From contig VDFB02321282.1 in assembly GCA_007258455.2 (NCBI GenBank), positions 1 through 64,000 of the forward strand: DNA of 64,000 nt. The letters run 5' to 3'. The translations under genes and the position numbers were made by a program. The stretch's first letter is position 1. Each line of letters begins with the position of its first letter. This DNA is from Sequoia sempervirens (Eukaryota; Streptophyta; Pinopsida; Cupressales; Cupressaceae). The notes below the pieces were generated by a model. The model was not told where the DNA came from, ran no database searches, and saw nothing but the letters and a program-made list of their open reading frames with translations. This document shows positions 34,981 through 47,045 of this stretch, in pieces.

Positions 34981-37900
34981 TACATTTCATAAGGGATCAA
35001 TATATGAAATACATCATCATAGCCATACATGAAACTATATGAATCTCCGCAATGCTCTCATGCTCCATCAAGATACCTGCAATAAGAACAAAGTGACCAC
35101 CATCTAAAGAAAAAACCTCCTCTTATCCTCCAACATGCCACCTCCAAGGTATCAATACATCAGTAGACTCATGCCAAGAACATATGCAACCCATAAACCG
35201 CAATCAAGCTCCCTGTATCAAACCTTTTAATGAAGAACATACATATCTAGGGACTCCCACTGCATAGGTAATGTCAAAGAATATCAATTCTACCAATCAA
35301 CACTATACATCAAGGTGTGATAAGTAATCAAAGCATGAAGTACCAAGAACAATAGCAATGATCCACACATTAAACCCATGGAGTTGCATAATCTCTCACA
35401 ACATGTTGCCACCATCCTTCCCAAACCATGAACATCTAGGAAGGAACCATAAAGAGAGAAACCTATAAATCATAATGTCCTCCTACCAACAACTCAAAAT
35501 TGTACTATTGTGTCAAGCATGATCTCCTAACAACCCCAAATGAAAAGCTTTAACAACTTCCATAACACTTAATCTCATAGATCAAGTACAACATATGAAT
35601 AAATGTAACAATGCCAACATGGATGTAAGCCTCTCAAAACAAGAAGATCAAACTTAAAGTAACCATCCCCAATACTAGAAATCATCCCATAAACCATCTC
35701 CTAACAATCCTCACCATTGAATGATGTCATAAACTCCAATGCACAAGGACATAACCATCCCATAACATCCCTCAAAATAAATCCTCCAAAACTAACTATC
35801 CATAGCTCAAGATCCATATCTATGAAAGATAAAGCATCTAAACTCATGCTAAACCATCCTAAAATGAGTATCCATAATCAATCACCATGAAAAAACTCAA
35901 TCCCATGTGAATACAAAGCACAAAACATAACACACCTAAAAGATATAGTGGGAAAATACCTCTCAAATAATAAGTTGTTGAGTAGACCAAGAGTGGGAAT
36001 GAGAATGCCCCTCCAGGATAACCAAGCCATCATGACTCACTCCAAGAACAATCTCCTCTATCGGTCCAAAATGAACTCATGTTCATATCTAGGTGAAAGC
36101 TCCTCAGTCTTCTTGTTGAAACCTCCAAAGAGTAACTATCTCAAGAAAATGTCTCTAATCACAAGAGAAATACAACCATCACCTACATCTCTAAGTATCC
36201 ATGAGCACCTGTAACTAAACAATACATGCCAAACTCCAAATTCAACATAGCACCATCATGAAGTAATCAAACAAATGATCAATATACTCAATACAAAGAG
36301 AACTACCATGATCAATGTCAAAGCTCCAATAGCAAAACCAGGAACCTATCATGACAACATGATCTAACCATCTCCTTCTAGGAGATCACATGCACCATAA
36401 CATACATTTCGGTCTCAAGAGAACATGTAATATGCCAATATCTAAACTAGTATCAAGAGTATAACATGACATCATAACAAATACACTCTAAACCAAGAAA
36501 CCACATCTCCAAACACATGAAGATAACCATACCAATGATGCATCCACATCATTTCCAACAACTCCCACTAAATCGTGATATGAGCTACACATGGGATCAT
36601 GACAACTATCCTCTTCATGAAGATCATCCAAGTCTACACATACTCAACTGCAATGTCAGTAACATACAAGTAAACCAAGATCTCCAAGCCAAGAAGATAC
36701 ATACAACTGCCATCAAAACATCACAAACTAATCCAACACCGCCAAATCATCACTGTCAAAAGCTCCCATTGAAAGTGTATAACCAATGAATGTACTAATA
36801 TATCATGACATCATGATCAAACCACATGCTACAAGTACCATGAACCAACTAATCAAGTACTCAAATCATCCATCCTCTCAATCCCAAAACAACATACTAA
36901 TGCACAAATGACCACAGACAAGGCCAACTAATGAAATCTACAACAATAATGAATCAAACCTAGTGGATATAGATAGTCCACATCTGAATCATCCCATTAT
37001 AACCTAATAGGTTGTACACACCTACAAGCTACATAACATGTAGATCCAAACCATTGAAACATGCAAACTCATCATCACATTAGTAACTTGTAAATCGAGA
37101 TATCAAAAAAGATAAGCATGTAGACATCAAGACTCAAACACCAAATCAACCATAGATCTAATTTTCCAACCATGTCCACAAATGAGTAATCATAGTCAAG
37201 GAACCAAATAAGCATCAAGAAGATAAGAACAATCTCCTAACATTAAACCATATCACCACCAAACACCACATACATGATCATGTCGTGCCAATGCATCAAA
37301 TGTACTTGCATATCCATGAAACCATAACCATAGCCATCATTGTACTTGCACTCAACTATCACCCATACAAGACTTGAAGTCTTAAACCATGTCCAACCAT
37401 GTCCTCAAAACTGAAGACAACATGTGTACTTGTCGCCATCAAAGTCCCAACTCTAAAAAATATCTGTAAACTTGTACCTAGAAGAATCAATATGATAATC
37501 AGTTTTAGCATCATAAATAACATATAAGAACATGTACTCCCTCAAGGTTTCACCTCTTGATTCATCCAGATGCTCACAAAATCATACCTCGAATCTCAGG
37601 CACCTATAAGCGATCAAACAAGTACCAAGCTCATACTGATCCTCAAGCTGATAAAAAATCTAAACCATTGTATTGTACACTGCAAATGCTCTCTAACGCC
37701 TCTTCAAAATCAAAAATCCAATTTTGTATGCAAAAGTTATGACCAAAACCATGCAAACAAGAATATTTGAATTCCAAAATCCAAAAACATGTCAAAATGG
37801 CAAAATCAAGGACCCAAACCTATACCACTGTGTAGTGTTCAAAACTAGCTTTCCAATGACTATAATAAGTTAAAAAATAGACATTGTGGGTGAAAGTTAC

Positions 37901-38807
37901 ATGTGTTTGAAAAGAAATTGCTAGAAAAAGCACAATTTGACCCCCCTAGTGGCTCTATGGTGGCCCACCGATGGTGATGGTCAGTCAGTGGTGTCCTGGT
38001 GGCAGATTTCAATTTAATTTTTCATTTAAAAAATTCTAATGCCCCCTATGGGCGGACCCGACCAGATATTAGTTTCAGCATACACTAATTTGAAATCCGA
38101 CTTTTATTAACTTATCGACAGATTTGAAGTTTTTAAAAAAAATTATTTGAAGAAATTTAATCAGCAGTTATTGTCAGGGCCATCAGACGGGACTGACGGA
38201 CAAGGCCGACAGCTCATTGACGGTCAACAACCGGACTGGCAATCATGGCTACCAGTCTATAAACTGATAGCTTGTGACTACCAATCACAACAGTTGTCAA
38301 TTTGGGGCCGGGGTCCTGGGACCCCTTTCACATTTTTTTTTAAGTTTTATTTTAAAATTTTCAAATATTTTTCTAATAAACTTTATTTTTATTTTGCATA
38401 GTTTAGAAAAAAAATTGCAGCCAATAGGTCGTACAACTAATTTTTTTGCCTTTTTTCCAACTTTTCCAAAATAGCTAAAATTTTATGTCAATCTTCATCT
38501 CTCGTCCAACCTGAATCCAACCATGAGGTCCATTTTGTCCCAAGAGTTCATCTATGAAATTTTCCCCTACAAAACCCTCATATGAAAACTCAAACCAAGA
38601 AACCCTCTTTCACCCAAAATTGGAAAACTTTAGATATGCAATAAACCCAACAAATCTTGACAACCCAAAAGTCCAAATTTGCATACAAACACTTGCAACA
38701 TGTGTTCCATATCTTGTAATGCCTCAAACCCTACATGCATGTGCATGGCTTCAACTTTGCAAAAACTCTCAAACTAGGGTTATAACAAAAATTCTTCAAC
38801 CATGAAA

Positions 38808-38819
38808 GCTCTGATACCA
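38808..38819 (-). other. Primer-binding site complement
   Basis: GCTCTGATACCA is the exact complement of TGGTATCAGAGC, two bases from the 5' LTR. A perfect initiator-tRNA-Met PBS fixes the element's orientation. Confidence 0.9.
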
Positions 38820-38821
38820 CT

Positions 38822-39526
38822 TGTTAGGAAATATTGCATTTAACCCATGATCTTAATCCATTTTCTACATAACCCACGAGAGATAAACATGTATACAAGT
38901 TTCCAAAATGCATAGATCAAATAGACAAGCCACAAGATATACCTTGGGAAAACCCTCAAGAGGGAAAAACCCAACCTCCAAAAGCATCCATACTCCATCA
39001 TATTATTTAGCAATAAAGCAATACAAGAGTTACAATGAATACCTCTGAAGCATCAATCCCTCCAATGCATTCTTATGTGTCCAAGCATGAATCCACACAT
39101 CCCTTGCCATGCTTCACAAATGTACTCCTCAAGAAGACTCAATAATGACAGCCAAACAACTCAACCAACCTAAACCACTACACATGTGTTTGTTTTTATA
39201 GACACAAGCTCACACAAAATACAACTAGTGGTAAGGTAAAACCACATACCACAAAACGATGTGAATACAAAACCACTAACCCCTTATTTAATATTGGGTA
39301 CTAAGACTTCACTTTATTTAATATTTCCCCAATATTAAATTATTATCACATGTCTCTCACACATTAAATAACAATACAATGTTACAATACAATATCAAGT
39401 GGACCCCTAATTATTACCTAGTGTGATTATCCACACCACCAAGGTGCATCACAACTAAATAATTATTTAATTACAACATTATAATAAATCAATTTATGCA
39501 ATGGTGTACAACACCATATCCCAACA
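38822..39526 (-). repeat. 5' LTR of the non-coding Copia-like element
   Basis: 705 bp, co-linear with 34250-34963. Confidence 0.85.
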
Positions 39527-40258
39527 AACAACTCACAAATTTCTAAAACACACAAGAATTTTACATGACATGACATCATATATATTCTATGTCATTGTTA
39601 GTATGTACCCATGGTCTGGACTATAGGAAGTACGGGTATATGATGAAACTTATTAAATATATGATTTCTATCTACAATTACAATTGGATTTAGAAAGAAA
39701 CATTTTAAAAGGGTGAATGACGCATTTATCATTCTCACAGTTAAAGAGCTTGATGCTATTGTGAGCCAAAGATTTTCACCTAAAGCTACAGATTTGATTA
39801 AATGTTTTGGAATTTATTTTATTTAGTTTTCATGGTTTTCTTAGATAAGGATAGGAGGTTTTGATGAATATCCTTATAAATTTCCTAGGTGTCCATATGA
39901 TCACTTGATCCTCATTAAACTTTGTAAACAAAATGAGTCAATTAATAAGAAGTACAAAGATTTGAAAAAGGCAAGGTATTCATTCCCACTAGGTTTGTCT
40001 TATTACATTTGTCCATCTTTAGTTGAAGCACAAAACATAGAAAGATATCTAGTGAATATAACCATGCATAACTATGGCATGATATATCCATATGACACCA
40101 AGGAAACTTATAGCTATTGAACATGCTATTAAAAAAATGAAGAAACTCCTCAAAGAATTTGAACTATGGAAGCAAATATCTTTAAAGATAATGATTCGAC
40201 TCTAGAAAACACTCAAATGACCAAACATAGTTTCAAAGAGTTTTTCTCTAAATAATTT
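39527..40258 (+). pseudogene. Unidentified ORF, C-terminal side of the interrupted gene
   Basis: Continues the frame from 34249 (DNQ-LTNF). After several stops it includes ARYSFPLGLSYYICPSLVEA and ERYLVNITMHNYGMIYPYD (39905-40120), then a Lys/Glu-rich stretch KKMKKLLKEFELWKQ. A later piece, NEDEENWRFSTSLKAMFVQ near 40785-40845, may belong to it. Unknown family; repetitive-element origin likely. Confidence 0.5.
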
Positions 40259-40275
40259 TTTAATCAATAAGACAT

Positions 40276-40703
40276 TGTTGGAGAATACCTAATCAATAAA
40301 ACATTGTTGGAGAATGCCAAGATCAAAAAGTTTGAATTGAAAACATTCCACAAGTGAAAATATGAGCACAATAGTTTGTCTATCAATATAAAATGAAGAG
40401 TGTATAATACAATGATGAAGCCTTGCATATATAGGCAAGGTGGATGAGGTGAGAAGTTAGAAGACAATGACTAACTACACCTCCAAATTTGCAACACTTG
40501 TGAGCTCACTTGACAAGTGTGTGAGAAAGTGGCAAGTATGCATGCAATAGGTGTCTCAAAGTGATGAGGACACATGTCTCAATGTTATGAAGTGAGACAA
40601 AAGCATAAGAAACCTAAGGAAACTTAAGCTAGGTGTGGATAGGTCAATCTTAGAAAGGTGATTAGCTAACTAGGTGAATAATGACTATGTTTACACTAAC
40701 AAA
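40276..40703 (+). mobile_element. Possible solo LTR with duplicated 5' end
   Basis: A 29-bp direct repeat beginning TGTTGGAGAATACC at 40276 and 40305, a TATA-like CATATATAGG near 40425-40436 and an end reading ACACTAACA near 40703 give an LTR-like outline. It interrupts the ORF described above. I find no matching TSD, so confidence is low. Confidence 0.3.
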
Positions 40704-41859
40704 TGACACTACAAACACAATAATGAAATTATGTGCATTGTCAAATATAGCAAGTAGTTTCCACAAAGAATTGTTAGCCATAAAAATGAAGATGAAGAAA
40801 ATTGGAGATTCTCTACTAGTTTGAAAGCAATGTTTGTTCAATATTGTGGTTCCAAAAATAAAATCCTTGACAATTGCAGTGAAAGGATATAGAAATTACA
40901 AAAGCCTCTTTTCATCCTTAGATAAAACAAAAGCTATGAGAAAAAATCTACTAGTAAAAAAATATTAAAGAATTTTTGTAAAACTTTATTTCATAATTTG
41001 TAAATTAAGTCATTTTAAGTCATTTTTATATGACTTAAATATGACTCTTTTATAACTTTATGTTGGATAAAAATTAATTTTATATATATATACTTTCATA
41101 ATTTTGGATTGTAAAGGTTGGAGTTGTATAGCTTATTATAAAGAAATCAAGAATAGAATATATCTAAATTGTATTGTTCAAGTATTTTTTAAGTTTTTTC
41201 TTTCGTGTGTTGAATAAATGATTTTATTTGTATCTCCCTTTAACCAAATTGTGGAACCATTTTCTCTTATCTATGAAACTTTATAATATATAATACTGAA
41301 AAGCTCAAAGTATCTAGAATTCATTATTTTCTATTGCATATTAAAATCTTTGTGGTATCCATTGTAAGATTTTGAGAAGTATTCTCTTTTTTGTTGTAGT
41401 GAAATTAGTTATCATTGTTTTAAATTGCATGCAAGAAAACTAAGTTATTTGTAGGTTTATTGATTAGGTTTCTCCCAAATCCTATATACTTTGTTGTTCT
41501 TTGAAATCTTTTGCACTAGACAAAATAAATCTTTATCATACAAGAGAGTTGCCCCTCTTAATGCAGAGGTAGGTTGTCTAATCATTGCAACCTTACCAAC
41601 TATTTGCAAACTTTTAGTTATGTTTTTGGGTTTAACAAAGTTAAATTTCAAAATATTCATTATAGTGCAAATTTGTAAATCAACAACAAGTAAAGCTTGG
41701 AGTTATGTTCAATGTGGACCAGAATGACAATATTTTTTTAGCCCAATACTTTAAGCTCTATGGATAAACTCCTCTCAATTGCATATGGAAAGCTTAGAAA
41801 TTGGTTTCACATAAGTTGTCTTGGTGTTATTAGTCATTTAGCCATTGTTTTAGTTTTGC

Positions 41860-43080
41860 AACTTTCTCAATGTGGTGGAATCATCTTATCCAAGAAAGCA
41901 TTTCAATGGCGATGATTTCTAGGTTCAAAGCTAAGTGTCTATTCAAGAGAGGTACCTAAGTGTTCAAGGACTTATGGGATCCTTCTAGCTTTATGTGGAA
42001 ATCATGGCATCAGCTTAAGCCTTGCTTTGATCTAAGTTACAGAGACAAGGTCACTATGTTGGAAATTCAAAATATTGTGCCCCCTAATCTCACTATTCTC
42101 ATGTCTTCATGTTGTCATTATAGCATTTTCAAGCATTGGAGGTGGCCTAATGGTAGCAACATCAAATCATTTCCTCTCAAAGTCCTTTAACTCTATTTGG
42201 AGATGTAACCTCAATAGATCTAGTTGGAATAAACTCCATCTTCAAATTTGGTAATCTAAAGCCAACTCTCAATCCCAACTCATTGCTTAGAAACTTCTGC
42301 ATGCCAAACTCCAGCAAGAATCTGCCTTAAGTTCCTTTGTCTACTTCCTCCTTGTCCCTTTTGTGGTAAGATCAAAATTTTAAAACATAGTTTTTGGTTC
42401 TACCCTCATGTTAAGTTGTTATGGTTTCCCTTAGGACATCCATACTCACCCTTTTCCATTTCCCCTAATCATGGAATTTTTCTCTTCTCAAGTCCTCTAG
42501 TGCTCATAACATGATAACTAGCACCTGCCAACTGACCATAATAGAAAACATTTGGAAGTTTTGTTGTCGGGTTGCTTTGTCCCATTCCTTCTCGCCCCTT
42601 GGGATCAAAATTCTAACTATTTTTTCCAACCATCATATCCAAATGGTGAGCATAGCCTCCTCTATGAAAGAGCATTACATTACTAGTGATGAATTTAATA
42701 TGTAGGTGAAATGTCTCCTTTCACAACTTCAAGTTAAGATCTTGCCTACTACTCCACACTTTAATTTAGTGCCTACCCTGTATTCCTCTATGGTTATAGA
42801 TGGTACTACATGCCTACACTTAGCTGGAATGGACGACATGTACCATGTGTTTGATCTACAATGTTGCTCCTACTGTTCACATTGTTACTTTATGCTCAAG
42901 TACTTGTGCTTGAAGATTATTTTGGATTCACATGGGGCTTGTTAAAATGCCATTGATGTTGTTTATCTATGCAAAGACAAGATCATATAGTTTTACATCC
43001 CTTCAAAGGTAGGCTTTGTCATCAATTACTATCATCACAAATTTATTTGTGTCTTTTAGTCTATGTTTTAAGGGTAATTT
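41860..43080 (+). mobile_element. LINE 3'-end remnant in duplication copy 1
   Basis: Plus-strand frames include MISRFKAKCLFKRGT, KDLWDPSSFMWKSWHQLKP and LDLS-type sequence. A zf-RVT-like stretch near 42340-42425 (PCPFCGKIKILKHSFWFYP when read across shifts) follows. It is homologous to 51100-52590. Dead; present before the duplication. Confidence 0.65.
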
Positions 43081-43200
43081 TATAGAAATACCTTTAGGAA
43101 TTAGGGATTGCCCTAAATCCAATTGTTGGCATTAAATCTCATCCACTGGATAATATTTTAATGCTCAAATCACTAGAGAGCCCTAATCTTTTTTTAAATT

Positions 43201-43275
43201 GGTGGTTCAAACTCCACACCTTCTAAGTGCCTACAGCTACAACACGACTCAATCGTTACACTACATGCCCATCAA
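43201..43275 (-). ncRNA. tRNA-like pseudo-sequence, possible SINE head
   Basis: The minus strand begins GGGCATGTAGTGTAACGATT and ends GTGTGGAGTTTGAACCACC, resembling an A-box region and a T-arm (box B GTTTGAACC). The counterpart at 52630-52715 carries a ~10-15-bp insertion and is weaker. A tRNA-derived SINE is possible; a true tRNA gene is not supported. Confidence 0.3.
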
Positions 43276-43330
43276 TGAGGCCTCGATCTTATTAAAGTGG
43301 ATTTACTTTATATAAATACATTTTGAATTT

Positions 43331-43865
43331 GAATTTAGGCATGGTGGAGGACAATGTCACAAGACCCCATAACTTAAGTTATACGTTAGTGCACTTTTGA
43401 AATAATGCAATCAAGTAAAATTAATCTTTATCTTATAATCTCAAAGGGTCCCTCATGTAATATTATTTCTATTATTTCTATTTTATTCATTATTAAAGAC
43501 GCTACAAACCATGTTGAATTTGAATTTAGGCATGGTGGGGGACCATGTCACAAGACCCCATAGCTTCGTTAGTGCACTTTTGAAATAATGTAATAAAGTG
43601 AAATTAATCTTCATCTTATAATTTCAAAGGGTCCCTCCTTATGTAATATCATTTCTATGTTCTTCATTATTAAAGACACTACAAACCATCTTGAATTTGA
43701 ATTTAGGCACGGTGGCGGACCATGTCACAAGACCCCATAACTTAGTGCACTTTTAAAACAATGTAATAAAGTAAAATTAATCTTTATCTTATAATTTCAA
43801 AGGGCCCCTCCTTATGTAATATTATTTCTATTTTCTTCATTATTAAAGACACTACCAACCATCTT
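43331..43865. repeat. Triplicated ~180-bp unit (single copy in the duplicate)
   Basis: Units starting GAATTTAGGCATGGTGG at 43331, 43522 and 43699 (periods 191 and 177) end near TTATTAAAGACACTAC. Duplication copy 2 has only one unit, at 52770-52945, so copy number changed after the segment duplicated. Confidence 0.85.
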
Positions 43866-45261
43866 AAAGGTGTAACCATCAACATCTTCCTTCATCATGC
43901 CAATTGATTAATTTGATTAATTTACTCATCTTAATTACAAGCTTGCTAATTTTATTTGATTCATTTTAAAGGAAGAGTCATGAAGTACCCTTTTATCGCA
44001 CTCATGTTTAACTCAAGTCCTGAAGTCCAACCATATAATTTACATATTAATATCCCCTTTTGTAATTTGATATGGTCATGGTATAGAGGACCTTAGTTTT
44101 CTTAAGACTTCAATCCCAACTAAGTTATGCTTCATACACCTAGTTGGCTAGTGGTGCAAATTAATTCCTAAAATAAATTTTATTTTAAGTAGCTTTGGGA
44201 TTATGTATATGTGGTGGCATCATTTTCACACTTGTGTTGCACCACAATAAGATGCTTATGTAAGTTGTGTTGAATTAATCAATGGAGTATGTTGTCAAAA
44301 TAAGTAATTCTCATTTTTTGACGTGAATTTTTTAACATGACTTATGAACTATCTACAAGTGTGTCAAGTTAACAACAATGAATAGCACTATAAAGCACAA
44401 ACCCTAGGTAAAAATATATAACAATGAAATGGAACAACAAATTCTAATAAGATATAGAAAATGATAGGAGAGTCAAAAGTATAGATTTGAAACCTTATAA
44501 AGTAAAGAAAATAACTCTATTATTTAACTTGACAAATAATTAAATACTTTAATACTTTCAATAACATAAAAATAACATAAACAAATTAAAACAAGATAAA
44601 ATATCATAATATTAAATAGAAATGATAGATGTACTTGTCTCTTACAATTACATTTGTCTATTATATTAATAATAATAAAAATAAAAAAATATATATTCTC
44701 TTGTGACTCAAACCCAAAACAAAAATGACAAAACTGACCTTATACTAAAAAATGGAATTCTAAATATATTATGCAAATACATAGAAACAAATATAGATAG
44801 AACAAGGATAAGGATAAATATTAAGAATGTCCATAACAAGTATCAGAAACTAAACTTATCCATAACTCTTCTCAAAGTTCTTGTTTATAATAATTATAAA
44901 ATATATTATTCATAATTCTTACATTGTAGGACAAATCGGTTTCCCACAAATCCAATTCATCTATAGCATTCTGACACAGAAGCCACTTCATTACTGTATA
45001 ACAAACAGTGTCACTAACAAATTTACTGATGAATACTATCACCAATTTATCCAGGGCTTGGAACTTACAGACATGTTTCTGATGGCCACAATATACACAG
45101 AGATAATTGAAACCACTTAAGCATATCCTATCAAAAAATTTAAAGAACTTTTAAATATAAAAAACCAACAGAAAAACTGAACTGATCAAAAGCACTCTTT
45201 ACAAAGGGGGAAAACCACACACAAGCTAGGGTTTCGAGAACTAAAAACAAAGAAAATACAG

Positions 45262-45702
45262 TCAAGCTCCTGGTGCCGCATCCGGCCCCTTGCCCTGCAA
45301 ATACCCACCATACTCCATGGCATAGTCCTTCAAATGGCTTGCAGTATCAGCAATCCTCACGCGCGCATAATCCACCTTATCAGAACCAGGAGGGTTTCTT
45401 CCCCTTACATAGCTATACAGCCATGAAACGCCTAAAATGAATCCCAGCATGAAAATCCCCACAGAAAAGAGGCCTGCAATTATCACAAGCAGCACTATTC
45501 CCACAGGTATCCATATGGGACTCAGCAGGACCAAAACGGGTGTTAAAACTACCAATCCCGTGGCAACTCCTGCCACCGTAAGCCCCGCCAAAAGCACTAA
45601 AATTGAAACCGTTGTTAGCTGCTTTGCAAAACTAAATAACTGTGTCGAATCTGGCGCGTGGCCGTGGATCTTGTTCATTACTCCCTCACACCATTCAGCC
45701 AT
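45262..45702 (-). CDS. Oleosin, universal (U) type, copy 1
   Basis: Single-exon 146-codon gene for the lipid-droplet coat protein oleosin. Residues 1-28 are a short amphipathic N-terminus. About 29-100 form the long hydrophobic hairpin, with the proline knot PVLVLLSPIWIP at residues 55-66, which fits PX5SPX3P exactly. The C-terminus has SWLYSYVRGRNPPGSDKVD and ends DAAPGA, the AAPGA ending typical of universal-type oleosins. The hairpin dips into the droplet while both ends lie on its surface, preventing fusion. The start is the only in-frame ATG before the hydrophobic region and lies about 90 bp downstream of a TATA box. Frame intact, G+C clearly above the surroundings. Its duplicate at 54364 differs at about 26 of 146 residues. 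Confidence 0.95.
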   Translation of the reverse strand: MAEWCEGVMNKIHGHAPDSTQLFSFAKQLTTVSILVLLAGLTVAGVATGLVVLTPVLVLLSPIWIPVGIVLLVIIAGLFSVGIFMLGFILGVSWLYSYVRGRNPPGSDKVDYARVRIADTASHLKDYAMEYGGYLQGKGPDAAPGA

Positions 45703-45790
45703 TTCAAAACCCCCGAGTCCCTAAAATTTCTACAGATTTCTACTCAGATCTTGATTTCCTCGTTCCCAGGCGATACCAGCTGACTGTCAT

Positions 45791-45799
45791 TATTTATAG
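45791..45799 (-). promoter_or_regulatory. TATA box of oleosin copy 1
   Basis: Minus-strand CTATAAATA, about 90 bp upstream of the ATG. The surrounding block (GCATCCCTATAAATAATGA) is conserved in copy 2. Confidence 0.75.
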
Positions 45800-46202
45800 G
45801 GATGCTTGGGCATATGTAGGTTGGTTAGGGTTTAATTAAAAACTCAACCGGGTGATTAAATTATTTATTTGTTTGGACTGTAAGTTTTTGTTTTAAATTA
45901 AAATCTCTACTTGGGTTTTATATTGTTTATTGTTCAATTCAGTGTACTTCGCTATAGGCCTGCTTTTTGTTCGTTCATTTCATTTCATCTGATCTCATGA
46001 ATCTAAAGAGGGATGGTTTTCAAGGTCTTCTTGTGCCAGTAGTGCCAGTAGGTGGTAGTAGGTCACCCTTAATGCGTTTTACTTTATTTTCCTCTCAATT
46101 TCAATTTATAGGGATTTAAAAAGGAGATTTGCTTTTGAGGATGATGTTATGTTTTTTATTATACAATTTATGTACCATTAATTGTTCTAGCAGTGTGACA
46201 TG

Positions 46203-46457
46203 ATCATGATTCAATTTTTGAGATATTTTGATGTCACGACAATTTAGTTAAGGGAGATCTGATCATGATTCATTTTTGAGTGATTTTGATGCTGTGACAA
46301 TTTAACTAAAAATAGTTTATGGTTTAATTGTTTTAGCGTCGTCATTGATCATGATTCAACTTTTGAGATATTTTGATGTCATGACAATTTAGTTAAAGGA
46401 GATCTGATCATGATCCAATTTTTGAGCAATTTTGATGCTGTGACAATTTAACTAAAG
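46203..46457. repeat. Repeated GATCATGATTCAA dimers upstream of oleosin copy 1
   Basis: Four units of about 60-75 bp starting GATCATGATTCA alternate in two variants, giving two dimers with a period near 145 bp. They lie 500-755 bp upstream of the oleosin start. Copy 2 has one dimer (about 55248-55362). Possible promoter-region copy-number difference; function unknown. Confidence 0.75.
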
Positions 46458-46649
46458 GACAGTTTATGGTTTAGATGTAATTTACCTTTCATGTCATAAT
46501 CCACCTAAAAAAGGCAAGATGTTAATTTTATATAAATTCTATGTAAGACATATGGTTTAGATGTACTATGTAAGACAATTGTTTTCTATTTTTTTTAAGA
46601 GAGAATTGTATAAAATGGCTGAGATATTTTGTCAAAGATATCGTATGAG

Positions 46650-46770
46650 ATAATGTAATGCACTCCAAATTATATGGAATAATTCTACATATTACATGCA
46701 CTCCAAGTTTATGCAATGATTCTACATATTATACCAAATGGTATACCGAAACTCCAAGCTATGATTCACC
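46650..46770. repeat. ACTCCAAG(T/C)TATA short repeat
   Basis: Three diverged units of about 35-45 bp containing GCACTCCAA and GATTCTACATATTA; the same array occurs at about 55597-55715 in copy 2. Confidence 0.6.
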
Positions 46771-47045
46771 TTTTAACATTTGGAAATTTGAGTCATTTTA
46801 GTGAATGATTCAAAAGCCTATTTTTAGTTAGAGAACTATTTTTTTCTTTGTTTATTTGATTTGAGGGGAAATATATTCTTTAATAAGAAGTTTGTAGTAA
46901 ATAAGATAATAAAAAAACAAGAAAAGAAAAGAAGAGAACAAATATATTCATTTACAACCAATCAATTTTGTATGCCAATTTAAACTTTACAATAAAAGAT
47001 CAATAAAAGAAGAACAAGAAAATAGAAAATTATATACTTTTTTAA

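Larger units (their letters stand above)
34250..39526 (-). mobile_element. Non-coding Copia-like LTR retrotransposon
   Basis: 5.3 kb with LTRs 34250-34963 and 38822-39526, starting TGTTAGGAAATATTG and ending CATATCCCAACA on the plus strand. The PBS complement lies beside the right LTR and the PPT complement beside the left LTR, so transcription runs on the minus strand. Flanking 5-mers are ATCAA and AACAA (four of five match). The 3.9-kb interior has no gag or pol signature on either strand and is strongly A/C-rich on the plus strand. It is a LARD-like non-autonomous element. LTRs differ at about 10 of 125 sampled positions plus a 10-bp indel. It splits an older ORF. Confidence 0.85.
40865..47045. 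repeat. Segmental duplication, copy 1 (~6.2 kb)
   Basis: Co-linear with about 49998-56005 from the block AAATCCTTGACAA(T/C)TG to the poly-T run near 47040. Differences include a ~75-bp deletion here near 41065-41095, a different segment at about 43080-43180, three tandem units instead of one at 43331-43865, and two repeat dimers instead of one at 46203-46457. It contains one oleosin gene. Confidence 0.9.

Noticed and set aside
35948..36789. Frames of 88 and 90 codons inside the non-coding Copia-like element
   Set aside because: His/Pro/Thr/Asn-rich translation from A/C-biased DNA; no motif, and on the strand opposite to element transcription.
40276..40703. Solo LTR with TSD
   Set aside because: Flanking 5-mers do not match for either possible start. 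Retained as a low-confidence feature only.
41457..41727. Overlapping 67- and 78-codon frames at the left of duplication copy 1
   Set aside because: The corresponding frames in copy 2 are interrupted or altered and no domain is recognised; probably chance.
45437..45724. 95-codon plus-strand frame over the oleosin gene
   Set aside because: Antisense shadow of the oleosin CDS; the same shadow appears over copy 2 (54539-54769).
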